A stretch of 52,686 nucleotides of DNA from Roseococcus sp. (GCA_026414745.1 JAOAIK010000062.1:1-52686), one strand, 5' to 3'; shown: positions 1 through 8,851, counted from the first letter of the stretch. Notes: a model not told the origin generated them from the sequence alone. Numbers and translations: made by a program.

Positions 1-40
1 GCGCAGGTCTTTCGTGGCAGGTGCGGCTTGCGCGGCGCCA

Positions 41-334
41 TCACCGCACCGGGGCGGCGAGCTGCGGGAAGGCTTGGCCGACAACCCGCCCGCTGCGTGC
101 ATCCAGGATCAGCAGCCGCTCCCCATCGGGGCGCTGGACCAGAATGGCGAATCGCTCCCCCGCCCCGGCGACGGAAAGGATGCGGCTTCCCGGCGGCAGA
201 TCGAGGTCGATGGGCGGCAGGCTCCTCGCCCCGTCGCGTCCGGAGGCGCGCTGGACGATCAGCACGGCGAGCGTCACCGTGCCCGCCACGATCAGCACGC
301 CCATCGCCACGACGAGGACCTTCAGCGCCTGCAT
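41..334 (-). CDS. Small single-pass membrane protein (DUF6476-like)
   Basis: A 97-residue protein. Residues 1 to about 28 form one hydrophobic helix (MQALKVLVVAMGVLIVAGTV...), followed by a short basic linker and a C-terminal domain of roughly 60 residues rich in short beta-like stretches (SRILSVAGAGERFAILVQ). The arrangement suggests an inner-membrane anchor with a small periplasmic domain. Small proteins of this look sit beside rluA genes in many Alphaproteobacteria, and I link it to DUF6476 on that basis and on length. No catalytic motif is visible and the function is unknown. I chose the start at 334 because it begins directly with the membrane helix; its CAT overlaps the ATG of the divergent rluA gene. 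A longer frame upstream would run antisense to rluA and is unlikely. Confidence 0.7.
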   Translation of the reverse strand: MQALKVLVVAMGVLIVAGTVTLAVLIVQRASGRDGARSLPPIDLDLPPGSRILSVAGAGERFAILVQRPDGERLLILDARSGRVVGQAFPQLAAPVR

Positions 335-1343
335 GTCCGACACCCTCCACGACCACACGGCCACCGAGGCCGATCGCGGCGCGCGCGCCGACCGCTTCCT
401 CGCGGCGCGGATAGGCACGCTCTCGCGCTCCCGCGTCAAGGCGCTGATCGAGGCCGGACGCGCCTGGGAGGACGGCGCCCCCTTCACCGATCCCTCGCGC
501 CCCGTGCGTCCCGGCGCCCGCTATCGCCTGAGCGAGCCGCCGCCCGCGCCGGCGAAGCCCATCCCCCAACCGATCCCGCTTGCCATCCTGCACGAGGACG
601 CCGACGTGATCGTTCTCGACAAGCCCGCGGGCCTCGTCGTCCACCCGGCCCCGGGCAATGCGGAGGGGACGCTGGTCAATGCCCTCCTCGCCCATGCCGG
701 GGAGGAACTCGAGGGGATCGGCGGCGAGAAACGCCCCGGTATCGTGCATCGGCTCGACAAGGACACCTCGGGCGTGATGGTCGTGGCCAAGAGCCAGCGC
801 GCGCACCAGGCCCTGTCCGAGGCGTTCGCCGCGCGCGACCTGGAGCGCGAATACCTCGCCCTCGTCTGGGGCGTGCCCAGCCCGGCGGCCGGCGAGATCG
901 AGGCCGCCATCGGGCGCCACGCCACCGACCGCAAGCGCATGGCGGTGGTCGGGCCCGGCGGGGCCAAGACCGGCAAGCCGGCCCTGACCCGCTACCGCAC
1001 CGAGGCCGTGTTCCACGGCGCCGTCAGCCTGCTGCGCTGCCGGCTGGCCACGGGCCGCACCCACCAGATCCGAGTCCACCTCGCCCATATCGGGCATCCG
1101 CTGGTGGGCGATCCGCTCTACCTGCGCCGCATTCCTGCCGCCAGCCGCGCCCTGCCGGAGTCGCTGCGCGCCGTCCTGCTCGCCTTCCCCCGGCAGGCGC
1201 TGCATGCGGCCACGCTGAGATTTCAACACCCTGTGACGAAAGATGTGCTATCTTTCATCTCGACGCTGCCATCGGACCTCGCGGGCCTGCTGGCCCGGCT
1301 CGGCCCGCCCGGAATGTCGGGGAGCCCGCCGGCGTCGGAATAA
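333..1343 (+). CDS. RluA-family 23S rRNA pseudouridine synthase
   Basis: A 336-residue pseudouridine synthase that isomerises specific uridines in large-subunit rRNA. Residues 15-70 resemble an S4 RNA-binding domain (ADRFLAARIGTLSRSRVKALIEAG). The catalytic domain follows, with the family signature HRLDKDTSG at residues 139-147; Asp142 is the expected nucleophile. The C-terminal GRTHQIRVHLAHIGHPLVGD block is also typical of RluA/RluC/RluD. The S4 domain argues for the RluC/RluD branch over short RluA, but the target uridine cannot be read from the sequence. The ATG at 333 overlaps the start codon of the divergent small membrane-protein gene, so each ribosome-binding site lies inside the other gene. 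A clear intrinsic terminator follows the stop. Confidence 0.93.
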   Translation: MSDTLHDHTATEADRGARADRFLAARIGTLSRSRVKALIEAGRAWEDGAPFTDPSRPVRPGARYRLSEPPPAPAKPIPQPIPLAILHEDADVIVLDKPAGLVVHPAPGNAEGTLVNALLAHAGEELEGIGGEKRPGIVHRLDKDTSGVMVVAKSQRAHQALSEAFAARDLEREYLALVWGVPSPAAGEIEAAIGRHATDRKRMAVVGPGGAKTGKPALTRYRTEAVFHGAVSLLRCRLATGRTHQIRVHLAHIGHPLVGDPLYLRRIPAASRALPESLRAVLLAFPRQALHAATLRFQHPVTKDVLSFISTLPSDLAGLLARLGPPGMSGSPPASE

Positions 1344-1344
1344 C

Positions 1345-1365
1345 CCGACCGCTTCGGTCGGTTTT
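1345..1365 (+). terminator. Rho-independent terminator of rluA
   Basis: A 7-bp perfect stem, CCGACCG (1345-1351) with CGGTCGG (1355-1361), closes a CTT loop and is followed at once by TTTT. It begins two bases after the rluA stop codon. It isolates rluA from rpoH, so rpoH must have its own promoter in the roughly 200 bases before it. Confidence 0.85.
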
Positions 1366-1561
1366 GCTTGCGCCCCGTGGTGAACAGGTCTAGCGTTCGG
1401 TTAACGGCGTCGCGGCGAGGGTGCCGCATCAACTCTCCGCGCTGGCACTGCCCCTTCCGTGACCGGGGCGGATGCGCGGGCGAGGGGCCCTCGCTTCGAG
1501 CGCCACAATGGCTGCGCGCCCGCCGCCGTCACGGGGCGGGGCGCGGCGCGGAAGGAAGGTC

Positions 1562-2452
1562 ATGAACGATATGGCGTCCGTCTCGATCCCGCTGGCCCCC
1601 GAGGGGAACCTCTCCCGCTACCTGCAGGAGATCCGGAAATTCCCCATGCTCTCGGCCGAGGAGGAGCTGGAACTGGCGCGCCGTTGGCGCGACCATGGCG
1701 ACGAGCAGGCCGCGCACAAGCTCGTCACCTCGCACCTGCGGCTCGTCGCCAAGATCGCCATGGGCTATCGCGGCTACGGCCTGCCCGTGGGAGAGCTGAT
1801 CAGCGAGGGCAATGTCGGCATGATGCAGGCGGTGAAGCGGTTCGACCCGGACCGCGGCTTCCGCCTGGCGACCTACGCCATGTGGTGGATCCGCGCCGCC
1901 ATCCAGGAATACATCCTGCACAGCTGGTCGCTCGTGAAGATGGGCACCACGGCGGCGCAGAAGAAGCTGTTCTTCAACCTCCGCCGCCTCAAGGGCCAGA
2001 TGGCCGCTCTCGAGGAGGGCGACCTGCAGCCCGAGGTGGTGGCGAAGATCGCCAAGACCCTGCAGGTGCCCGAGCAGGACGTGATCAGCATGAACCGGCG
2101 CCTCGCCAGCCCGGACAACAGCCTCAACGCCCCCGTCCGCGCCGACAGCGAGGGCGAGTGGCAGGACTGGCTGGTGGACGACGGCGAGAGCCAGGAGACC
2201 GAGCTGGCCGAGCGCGAGGACATGTCCAACCGCAAGGACCTGCTCGCCGGCGCGCTCAAGACGCTGAACGAGCGCGAGCGCCACATCCTGATCGAGCGCC
2301 GCCTGAAGGACGAGCCCACCACGCTCGAGGAGCTCTCGCAGCAGTACAACATCAGCCGCGAGCGGGTGCGCCAGATCGAGGTGCGCGCCTTCGAGAAGCT
2401 GCAGAAGTCGATGAAGCAGCAGATCGCGGAGCGCCGGCTGACGGTGGGCTGA
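1562..2452 (+). CDS. rpoH: RNA polymerase heat-shock sigma factor RpoH (sigma-32)
   Basis: A 296-residue group-3 sigma factor that directs RNA polymerase to heat-shock promoters. Region 2 is intact (GFRLATYAMWWIRAAIQEYI; core binding and -10 melting). The RpoH box, QKKLFFNLRR near residues 133-142, separates RpoH from RpoD-type factors. Region 4.2 has the helix-turn-helix TTLEELSQQYNISRERVRQI. The ATG at 1562 has a strong ribosome-binding site (GGAAGGAAGG). The upstream gap is isolated by the rluA terminator; I could not identify a convincing promoter there. Many Alphaproteobacteria carry more than one rpoH copy, and whether this is the only one cannot be judged here. It converges on the ygjP-like gene with an 8-base gap and no visible terminator between them. 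Confidence 0.97.
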   Translation: MNDMASVSIPLAPEGNLSRYLQEIRKFPMLSAEEELELARRWRDHGDEQAAHKLVTSHLRLVAKIAMGYRGYGLPVGELISEGNVGMMQAVKRFDPDRGFRLATYAMWWIRAAIQEYILHSWSLVKMGTTAAQKKLFFNLRRLKGQMAALEEGDLQPEVVAKIAKTLQVPEQDVISMNRRLASPDNSLNAPVRADSEGEWQDWLVDDGESQETELAEREDMSNRKDLLAGALKTLNERERHILIERRLKDEPTTLEELSQQYNISRERVRQIEVRAFEKLQKSMKQQIAERRLTVG

Positions 2453-2460
2453 GCGCCCGC

Positions 2461-3180
2461 CTATCCCACCCGCAGCAGGGAAGGGCCGTGGCGGCGGAGC
2501 CACTCCGTCGCCGCCTCGCGGTGCGGCGTGCGCGCCTCCACCAGCGCCCAGAAGCGCGGCGAGTGGTTCATCTCGCGCAGATGCGCGAGCTCATGCGCCA
2601 CCACATAGTCCAGCACCCAGTCCGGCGCCATCACGAGGCGCCAGGAGAAGGCGAGGGTGCGGTCCGGCGCGCAGGAGCCCCAGCGGCTCTTCGTGTCCTT
2701 GAGGCGGATGGTGCGCGGCGCCACGCCCAGCGCCTCGGCATGCGGGCGGGCGCAGGCGATGATGCGGCGCAGCGCCTCGGCGCGCAGGAAATCGCGCACG
2801 CGGCGCGGCACGAACTCCGGCTGGCCGGTGGCCACGATCGCGCCCCCCTCCAGGAAGGCGCCCCCGCGCCGCGACGGATCGTGGCGGATCGGGTGCTCCA
2901 CCCCGCCCAGCGGCACGCTGCTGCCGGGGGTGAGCGGGCGCTCCGGCGCCAGCGCCGAGAGGCGCTGCATCACCCAGCCCGCATGCTCGGTCAGCAGCGC
3001 AAGCCCATGCGGGCGGCCGAAGCGCCGGGGGAGGGTGACGACCACCGCCCCCTCGGCCGGGCAGATCCGCAGCGAGACGCGCCGCGCCCGCGCCGAACGC
3101 CGCCAGCGCACCGGGCAGGGCTCGGGCGGCAGAAGCGGGTCGCGGCGCAGCGGGATGGTCTCCGACTCGGGCAAGGGCAT
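2461..3180 (-). CDS. YgjP-type (DUF45/M48-like) zinc metallopeptidase
   Basis: About 239 residues. The C-terminal half carries HELAHLREMNH: His196 and His200 of HExxH plus His206, the zinc-ligand arrangement of YgjP/WLM-type peptidases. The family block KDTKSRWGSCAPDRTLAFSWRL lies just before it, and VRWRRSARARRVSLRI is the typical N-terminal strand. These are cytosolic proteins; the substrate is unknown and some members are linked to ubiquitin-like or restriction contexts. An in-frame ATG at 3216 would add 12 basic residues. Neither start has a strong ribosome-binding site, so the N-terminus is uncertain. The EamA transporter starts divergently about 20-60 bases away. Confidence 0.85.
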   Translation of the reverse strand: MPLPESETIPLRRDPLLPPEPCPVRWRRSARARRVSLRICPAEGAVVVTLPRRFGRPHGLALLTEHAGWVMQRLSALAPERPLTPGSSVPLGGVEHPIRHDPSRRGGAFLEGGAIVATGQPEFVPRRVRDFLRAEALRRIIACARPHAEALGVAPRTIRLKDTKSRWGSCAPDRTLAFSWRLVMAPDWVLDYVVAHELAHLREMNHSPRFWALVEARTPHREAATEWLRRHGPSLLRVG

Positions 3181-3236
3181 GACCCCACCATGGGCCGGGA
3201 CCCTCCGCCGCTTCAACCATTGACAGGGGCGAGCGG

Positions 3237-4133
3237 GTGGCCCCTCTCCCGCGCATGGGGTTCGCGCGCGCCTGGCCGCTGCTGCTCACCGCCGGCGGCA
3301 TCTGGGGGCTCTCGCCCGCGCTGGCGAAGCTCGGGCTCGGGCTGGGGGTGGCGCCGCTCGGCATCGGCTTCTGGGTGGCGCTGGGCTCGGGGGGGCTGCT
3401 GCTGGCGCTGACCAGGCTGCGGGGCGAGAGGCTGCACCTCGATGCGGCGCGTCTGCGCTACTACCTGGCGGCGGGCGTCACCGGCTCCACGCTGGCCAAC
3501 CTCACCGCCTATCACGCGCTGCAGCATGTGCCGGCGGGCTTCTTCGCGCTGCTGGTGCCGCTTTCGGCCGTGATCACCGTGCTGGGCGCGGCGCTGCTGG
3601 GGCTCGAGAGGCTTTCGGCGCGCTCGCTCGGCGGCACGGCGCTCGGCCTGTCGGGGGTGGCGCTGGCGATGGCGCCGGGCGCGGCGCTGCCCGATGCGGC
3701 GCTGCTCGGATGGGCGCTGCTCGCCGCGCTCACCCCGGTCTGCTACGCGGCGTCGAACCTCGTTGCGGCGCGCATGGCGCCGGCCGGTGCGGCGCCGCTT
3801 CCTGTGGCGGCCGGCACCCTGCTGGCGGCCGCGGGGCCCACCCTGGTCGCGGGGCTGCTGTTGGGGCAGACGCATCTGCCCTTCGCCGCCGGCTGGCGGG
3901 CCGAGGCGCTGCTCCTCGGCCTCGCGGCGCTGGGCGCGCTCGCCTACGTCGCCTATTTCCGGCTCATCGGCGCGGCGGGGCCCGTGGTGACGAGCCAGAT
4001 CGGCTACATCGTCACCCTTGCGGGCCTGTTCTGGGGCTGGCTGCTCTTCGGCGAGCGTCCGGGCCTGCTCACCCTGCCGGCCGCGGCGCTGGTCTTCACC
4101 GGGCTGTGGCTGGTGGGGCGGCGGGGGCGGTAG
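3237..4133 (+). CDS. EamA/DMT-superfamily transporter
   Basis: A 298-residue polytopic membrane protein with about ten hydrophobic helices in two repeated five-helix halves, the layout of drug/metabolite transporters with two EamA domains. Visible marks are a first helix ending in WGLSPALAK, the mid-protein HVPAGFFALLVPLSAVITVLGA, and a matching second-half GPVVTSQIGYIVTLAGLFWGW. Family members export small metabolites, often amino acids, but the substrate cannot be inferred. The start is taken as GTG at 3237 because AGGGG lies six bases upstream; the ATG at 3255 has no ribosome-binding site. The flavo-reductase gene follows 33 bases downstream and may be co-transcribed. Confidence 0.88.
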   Translation: MAPLPRMGFARAWPLLLTAGGIWGLSPALAKLGLGLGVAPLGIGFWVALGSGGLLLALTRLRGERLHLDAARLRYYLAAGVTGSTLANLTAYHALQHVPAGFFALLVPLSAVITVLGAALLGLERLSARSLGGTALGLSGVALAMAPGAALPDAALLGWALLAALTPVCYAASNLVAARMAPAGAAPLPVAAGTLLAAAGPTLVAGLLLGQTHLPFAAGWRAEALLLGLAALGALAYVAYFRLIGAAGPVVTSQIGYIVTLAGLFWGWLLFGERPGLLTLPAAALVFTGLWLVGRRGR

Positions 4134-4166
4134 GCTTCCTCGGCAACCCGCAATCCCCGAGAGACC

Positions 4167-5549
4167 ATGTTCGCGCCGCCCTCTCCCGCATCGACGCCGG
4201 CCCGCGCCGCCTTTGCGGTCCGGCTTGGCCGCCTCGCCGCGCCCGCCCTGCTGGCCCTCGCGCTGCTGCTGCCGCTCGGCCTCGGCTGGGCGCTGGTCGG
4301 CCCCGCCCGGCCCTGGCGCGACGAGCTGGCCGGCGCGGCCGGGCTGCTCGGCTTCGCCGCCCTGCTCTGGAGCTTCGTCCTTTCCGGTCGCTTCCGGCTG
4401 ATCTCCGACCGGCTGGGCATGGACCGCACCATGCGCTGGCACCGCGCCATCGGGGTGGCGGTGGCGGTGCTGCTGCTGCTGCTGCATCCCTTCCTCTACA
4501 GCCTGCCCGACGGCCCCGCCTTCGCCCGGCCGGACGATCTGCGCCGCGCCGGCAGCCTCGGCCTCTCCGGCTGGGCGCTGGTGAGCGGCATGCTGGCCTG
4601 GCTGCTGCTCGGGCTGCTGACGGTCACAGCGCTGGCGCGTGACATGCTGCCCTTCCGCTACGAGGCCTGGCGCGCGGCGCATGGGCTGCTCGCGCTCGCG
4701 GTGGCGGGGCTTGGCCTGCACCATGCGCTGGAGGCGGGGCGCTACAGCGTCGCCCCCGCGCTCGCCTGGGCCTGGGCGGGGCTCACCGCGCTCGCGGGGC
4801 TGAGCCTGCTCTGGGTCTGGCTGCTGCGCCCGCTGGCGCTGGCCCGGCGGCCCTGGCGCATCGCCGCCCTCGCCCCCGCCGCCGAGCGCATCTGGGAGCT
4901 GGCGCTGGAGCCGGTGGGCCATGCGGGGCTGCGCTTCAAGCCCGGGCAGTTCGTCTGGCTCAAGCTCGACACGGGGCCCTTCGGCCGGCGCGAGCACCCC
5001 TTCTCCATCGCCTCCGCCCCCGGGGAGGCGCGGCTGCGCTTCCTGGTGAAGGAGGCGGGCGACTTCACCGCGCGCATCGGCGCGCTGCCCATCGGCGCGC
5101 GCGCCTATGTGGACGGCCCGCACGGCGCTCTCGTCGCCGAGGGGCGGCCGGAGCCGGGCATCGCCTTCCTCTGCGGCGGGGTGGGCGTGGCGCCCGCCCT
5201 CTCGCTCATCCGCGCCGAGGTGCAGCGCCCCGCCCCGCGGCCCATGCTGCTGCTCTACGGCAACCGCCATGCCGGGCAGATGCTGGCGCGCGAGGAGCTC
5301 GAGCGCCTCGCCGCCGCGGGGCGACTCGAGTTCGTGCCCGTGCTCGGCGAGCCGCCGCCCGGCTGGACGGGCGAGACGGGGCAGCTCGACGCCGCCCTCA
5401 TCGCGCGGCGCTGCGCCGGGGCCGCCTCGGCGGGCTGGCTCTTCGTGCTGTGCGGCCCGCCGCCCATGCTGCGCGCCGCGCGGCGGGCGCTGCGCGCCCT
5501 CGGCGTGCCCGAGGCGCGCATCCTGGAGGAGCGCTTCAGCTACGGCTGA
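4167..5549 (+). CDS. Ferric-reductase-like membrane flavoprotein (FRD plus FNR domains)
   Basis: A 460-residue protein with two parts. Residues 1 to about 225 hold six hydrophobic helices with histidines suited to b-type haem (RWHRAIG, LLLLHPFLYS, RAAHGLLAL, GLHHAL), as in ferric-reductase-like or NOX-like membrane domains. Residues 235-460 are a ferredoxin-NADP-reductase fold: the FAD motif RREHPFSIAS near 274-282, GGVGVAP at 337-343 for the nicotinamide nucleotide, and the near-C-terminal CGPPPML. It should move electrons from NAD(P)H through FAD to haem and across the membrane, but the acceptor (ferric iron, oxygen or other) is not known. Its last 14 bases overlap the convergent end of ppsA. 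Confidence 0.88.
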   Translation: MFAPPSPASTPARAAFAVRLGRLAAPALLALALLLPLGLGWALVGPARPWRDELAGAAGLLGFAALLWSFVLSGRFRLISDRLGMDRTMRWHRAIGVAVAVLLLLLHPFLYSLPDGPAFARPDDLRRAGSLGLSGWALVSGMLAWLLLGLLTVTALARDMLPFRYEAWRAAHGLLALAVAGLGLHHALEAGRYSVAPALAWAWAGLTALAGLSLLWVWLLRPLALARRPWRIAALAPAAERIWELALEPVGHAGLRFKPGQFVWLKLDTGPFGRREHPFSIASAPGEARLRFLVKEAGDFTARIGALPIGARAYVDGPHGALVAEGRPEPGIAFLCGGVGVAPALSLIRAEVQRPAPRPMLLLYGNRHAGQMLAREELERLAAAGRLEFVPVLGEPPPGWTGETGQLDAALIARRCAGAASAGWLFVLCGPPPMLRAARRALRALGVPEARILEERFSYG

Positions 5550-7929
5550 GCCGCGCCTCCACCTCCGCCACCCGCGCCAGGGTGGCGGCGAAGCTGTCCG
5601 GGTTGAGCGAGATGGAGTCGATCCCCTGCTCCACCAGGAAGGCGGCGATCTCGGGGTGGTTGCTCGGCGCCTCGCCGCAGATGCCCACCTTCGCCCCGGC
5701 CGCATGGGCGCGGCGGATCACGTCCGCGATCATGCGCAGCACCGCCGGGTCGCGCTCGTCGAAGAGGGGCGCGAGCTCCGCCGAATCCCGATCCACCCCG
5801 AGCACGAGCTGCGTCAGGTCGTTCGAGCCGATGGAGAAGCCGTCGAAGCGCGCGGCGAACTCCTCGGCGAGGATGACGTTGGCGGGGATCTCGCACATCA
5901 CATAGACCTCGAGCCCGTCCTCGCCGCGCCGCAGCCCCGCCGCGGCCATCTCGGCCAGCACCCGGTCCGCCTCCTGCGGGGTGCGGCAGAAGGGCACCAT
6001 CACCACGAGGTTGCGCAGGCCGATCTCCTCGCGCACGCGGCGGATGGCGCGGCATTCCAGCGCGAAGCCCTCGCGGTAGCGCTCCGAATAGTAGCGCGAG
6101 GCGCCGCGCAGCCCGAGCATCGGGTTCTCCTCCGCCGGCTCGAACTCCGCGCCGCCCAGGAGATGCGCGTATTCGTTGCTCTTGAAGTCGGAGAGGCGGA
6201 GGATCACGGGCTTGGGGTGGAAGGGCGCCGCGAGCTTGGCGATGCCGCGCGCCAGGCGGTCCACGAAATACTCCGTCTTGTCGGGCCAGCCGCGGGTGAT
6301 CTCGGCGATGCGGGCCTTCGCCTCGGCATCCGCGAGGCGGTCGAAGCGCACCAGCGCCATGGGGTGGATGCCGATGTGGTCGTTGACGATGAACTCCATG
6401 CGCGCGAGGCCCACCCCCGCGGCCGGCAGCCGCCACCAGCGCAGCGCCGCGGCGGGGTTGGCGAGGTTGAGCATCATCGCCGTGCGGGTGGCGGGCAGCG
6501 CCGCGGGGTCGAGCTCCGTCACGCCGAAGGCGAGCCGGCCCTCATAGACGCGCCCCGTCTCGCCCTCGGCGCAGGAGAGGGTGATGGGCTGGCCATCGCG
6601 CAGCCGCAGGGTGGCGAGGCGCGTGCCCACCACCGCCGGCACGCCGAGCTCGCGGCTGACGATGGCGGCATGGCTGGTCGGCCCGCCATGGTCGGTGACG
6701 ATGCCGGCGGCGCGGCGCATCACCGGCACCCAGTCCGGGTCGGTGGATTCGGTGACGAGGATGGCGCCGTCCCGGAAGGCGGCGATCTCTGCCGCGCTGC
6801 GGATCACGCAGGCCTCGGCGGCGGCGATCGCCTCGCCCACGGCGGCGCCCGTGAGCAGGGGCGGGGGCGGGCGTTCGCGCAGCCGCCAGCTTCTGAGCAC
6901 GCCGCCGCGGCGGGCCTGCACCGTCTCGGGCCGCGCCTGCACGATGAACAGCTCGCCGCTCAGCCCGTCCTTGGCCCATTCGAGGTCCATGGGCCGGCCG
7001 TAGTGGCGCTCCACCGCCACCGCCCAGCGCGCGAGGGCGAGGGTCTCGGCCTCGTCCAGCACCAGGCTCTCGCGCTCGCGCCGCGTGGTCTCCACCAGCG
7101 CGGTGCGGGCGCTGCCGCCCTGGGCGTAGACCATCTTGCGCTCCTTCGCGCCGCGCGTGCGCTCGATGATGGGCGCGAGCCCCGGCCGGTCCAGCAGCGG
7201 CTTGAAGACCATGAGCGTGTCGGGCTCGACGAGGCCCTGCACCACCGTCTCGCCCAGCCCCCAGGCGGCGCTGATCACCACCACCTCGGGAAAGCCCGTC
7301 TCCGTGTCCAGGGTGAAGATCACGCCCGAGCCCGCGAGGTCGGAGCGCACCATGCGCTGCACGCCGACGGAGAGCGCCACCGCCATGTGGTCGAAGCCCT
7401 GGGCGGCGCGGTAGGTGATGGCGCGGTCGGTGAAGAGGGAGGCGTAGCAGCGCCGGCAGGCCTCGAGCAGCGCCGCCTCGCCCTGCACGTTCAGGAAGCT
7501 CTCCTGCTGGCCGGCGAAGCTGGCGGCGGGAAGATCCTCCGCCGTGGCGCTGCTGCGCACCGCGACCGCCGGGGCCTCTGCCCCGCAGCGGCGGCCGAGT
7601 TCCCGGTAGGCGGCGAGGATCGCCTCGGCCAGCGCATCGGGGAAGCGCCCCTCGAGGAAGAGGCGGCGCAGTGCCGCCCCCGTCTCCTGCAACCCGGCCG
7701 CGCCGGAGGCGAGGGCGGCGAGATGGGCGCGCATCGCGGGCTCGATGCCGTTGGCGGCCACATAGGCGCGGAAGGCGGCGGCGGTGGTGGCGAAGCCCGG
7801 CGGCACCCGCACCCCCGCCGCGCCCAGGGCGCGGATCATCTCGCCGAGCGAGGCGTTCTTGCCGCCCACCTGCGGCACGTCGGCGAGGCCGAGCTCCTCG
7901 AACCAGGCGATGGGGCGCGTCTCGGCCAT
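5536..7929 (-). CDS. ppsA: Phosphoenolpyruvate synthase
   Basis: A 797-residue enzyme converting pyruvate, ATP and water to PEP, AMP and phosphate, a gluconeogenic entry step. The N-terminal ATP-grasp domain begins with QVGGKNASLGEM. The phosphohistidine domain has GGPTSHAAIVSRELG with catalytic His420. The C-terminal TIM barrel carries VGICGEAPS with catalytic Cys751. Length and catalytic positions closely match those known for E. coli PpsA (His421, Cys751). The start at 7929 follows a GGAGGAG ribosome-binding site that is partly buried in a 7-bp hairpin (7940-7957), a possible translational control element. chvI lies 89 bases upstream in the same direction; the pckA gene nearby acts on the same PEP pool. 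Confidence 0.96.
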   Translation of the reverse strand: MAETRPIAWFEELGLADVPQVGGKNASLGEMIRALGAAGVRVPPGFATTAAAFRAYVAANGIEPAMRAHLAALASGAAGLQETGAALRRLFLEGRFPDALAEAILAAYRELGRRCGAEAPAVAVRSSATAEDLPAASFAGQQESFLNVQGEAALLEACRRCYASLFTDRAITYRAAQGFDHMAVALSVGVQRMVRSDLAGSGVIFTLDTETGFPEVVVISAAWGLGETVVQGLVEPDTLMVFKPLLDRPGLAPIIERTRGAKERKMVYAQGGSARTALVETTRRERESLVLDEAETLALARWAVAVERHYGRPMDLEWAKDGLSGELFIVQARPETVQARRGGVLRSWRLRERPPPPLLTGAAVGEAIAAAEACVIRSAAEIAAFRDGAILVTESTDPDWVPVMRRAAGIVTDHGGPTSHAAIVSRELGVPAVVGTRLATLRLRDGQPITLSCAEGETGRVYEGRLAFGVTELDPAALPATRTAMMLNLANPAAALRWWRLPAAGVGLARMEFIVNDHIGIHPMALVRFDRLADAEAKARIAEITRGWPDKTEYFVDRLARGIAKLAAPFHPKPVILRLSDFKSNEYAHLLGGAEFEPAEENPMLGLRGASRYYSERYREGFALECRAIRRVREEIGLRNLVVMVPFCRTPQEADRVLAEMAAAGLRRGEDGLEVYVMCEIPANVILAEEFAARFDGFSIGSNDLTQLVLGVDRDSAELAPLFDERDPAVLRMIADVIRRAHAAGAKVGICGEAPSNHPEIAAFLVEQGIDSISLNPDSFAATLARVAEVEARLSRS

Positions 7930-7939
7930 GGGCCTCTCT

Positions 7940-7957
7940 CCTCCGCTTTGGCGGAGG
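7940..7957 (-). promoter_or_regulatory. Leader hairpin overlapping the ppsA ribosome-binding site
   Basis: Perfect 7-bp inverted repeat (CCTCCGC 7940-7946, GCGGAGG 7951-7957) with a 4-base loop. On the ppsA mRNA the 3' arm ends in GCGGAGG and the ribosome-binding site GGAGGAG overlaps that arm, so folding would hide part of the site. A separate 16-bp GC palindrome lies at 7961-7976. No T-run follows either, so they are not simple terminators. A role in regulation is inferred. Confidence 0.45.
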
Positions 7958-8018
7958 ATGGCGGGCCCGGGCCCGCTCCGCCCTGATCGGGCGCAAACCG
8001 CGCGCGGCGCGGGCGGGG

Positions 8019-8720
8019 TTACTGTTCCTTGTAGCGGTAGCCGATGCCGTAGAGGGTCTCGATCTGCGCGAACTGCTCGTCCACGGCGCGGAACTTCTTG
8101 CGCACGCGCTTCACGTGGCTGTCGATCGTGCGGTCGTCCACGTAGATGTTCTCGCCATAGGCGGCGTCGATGAGCTGGTCGCGGTTCTTCACCACGCCCG
8201 GGCGCAGCGCCAGCGCCTTCACCAGAAGGAACTCCGTGACCGTGAGCTGGATGGGCTTGCCCTTCCAGGTGCAGGCGTGCTTCGTCTCGTCGAGCGTGAG
8301 GTCGCCGCGCACGATCAGCCCGCCCGGCGCCTGGCCCGAGCCCTCGGCGCGGCTCGCCTCGTTGCGGCGCAGCAGGGCGCGGATGCGCTCCAGCACCAGG
8401 CGCTGGCTGAAGGGCTTGGTGATGTAGTCGTCCGCGCCGAGGCGCAGCCCCATCAGCTCGTCCACCTCCTCGTCCTTGGAGGTGAGGAAGATCACCGGCA
8501 TGGAGCTGCGCGCGCGCAGCCGCTGCAGGAGCTCCATCCCGTCCATGCGCGGCATCTTGATGTCGAGCACCGCAAGGTCGGCCGGCTTGCCGAGCAGCCC
8601 CTGCAGGGCGCTCTCGCCATCCGTGTAGGTGCGGACATTGTAGCCCTCCTGCTCCAGCGTCATGGAGAGCGAGGTGAGGATGTTCCGGTCGTCGTCCACC
8701 AGGGCGATGGTCTGCGGCAT
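8019..8720 (-). CDS. chvI: Two-component response regulator ChvI
   Basis: A 233-residue OmpR/PhoB-type regulator. The receiver domain (1-120) has the acidic pocket Asp9-Asp10-Asp11, phospho-acceptor Asp53 in [10 protein letters not shown], and the conserved lysine in YITKPF. The DNA-binding winged helix occupies about 140-233 and ends in [13 protein letters not shown]. The whole sequence closely resembles ChvI, the partner of kinase ChvG, which responds to acidity and envelope stress in Alphaproteobacteria. It has a good ribosome-binding site (AGGAGG). The usual partners chvG and hprK are not adjacent, but the classical neighbour pckA lies about 1 kb away, separated by the hugZ-like gene. ppsA follows in the same direction. 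Confidence 0.93.
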   Translation of the reverse strand: MPQTIALVDDDRNILTSLSMTLEQEGYNVRTYTDGESALQGLLGKPADLAVLDIKMPRMDGMELLQRLRARSSMPVIFLTSKDEEVDELMGLRLGADDYITKPFSQRLVLERIRALLRRNEASRAEGSGQAPGGLIVRGDLTLDETKHACTWKGKPIQLTVTEFLLVKALALRPGVVKNRDQLIDAAYGENIYVDDRTIDSHVKRVRKKFRAVDEQFAQIETLYGIGYRYKEQ

Positions 8721-8851
8721 GGTCGCCTCCTGCCCGACTCATATGGTCCCGGATCATGGCACGAAACGGGCGCCGGGGTGCGGAACCCGTGACCATGCTG
8801 GACGCGGCGGCGCGCGCCGGCCAGTCTCGCCGCTGAGCGCCTGGAGGTGAG

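Noticed and set aside
1364..1404. Possible promoter (TTGCTT...) and a lone TTAAC near 1401 before rpoH
   Set aside because: There is no usable -10, the -35 overlaps the rluA terminator, and the second CtrA half-site is missing.
3213..5705. An 830-codon open frame antisense to the EamA and flavo-reductase genes
   Set aside because: The composition is that of GC-driven shadow coding (Arg, Gly, Gln, Pro repeats), with no recognisable domain; the plus-strand genes are clear family members.
8757..8772. Possible sigma-54 promoter before the hugZ-like gene (TGGCACG with GG-N10-GC)
   Set aside because: The -12 element is GGGC, far from TTGC, and no sigma-54-type function is evident; it is likely chance.
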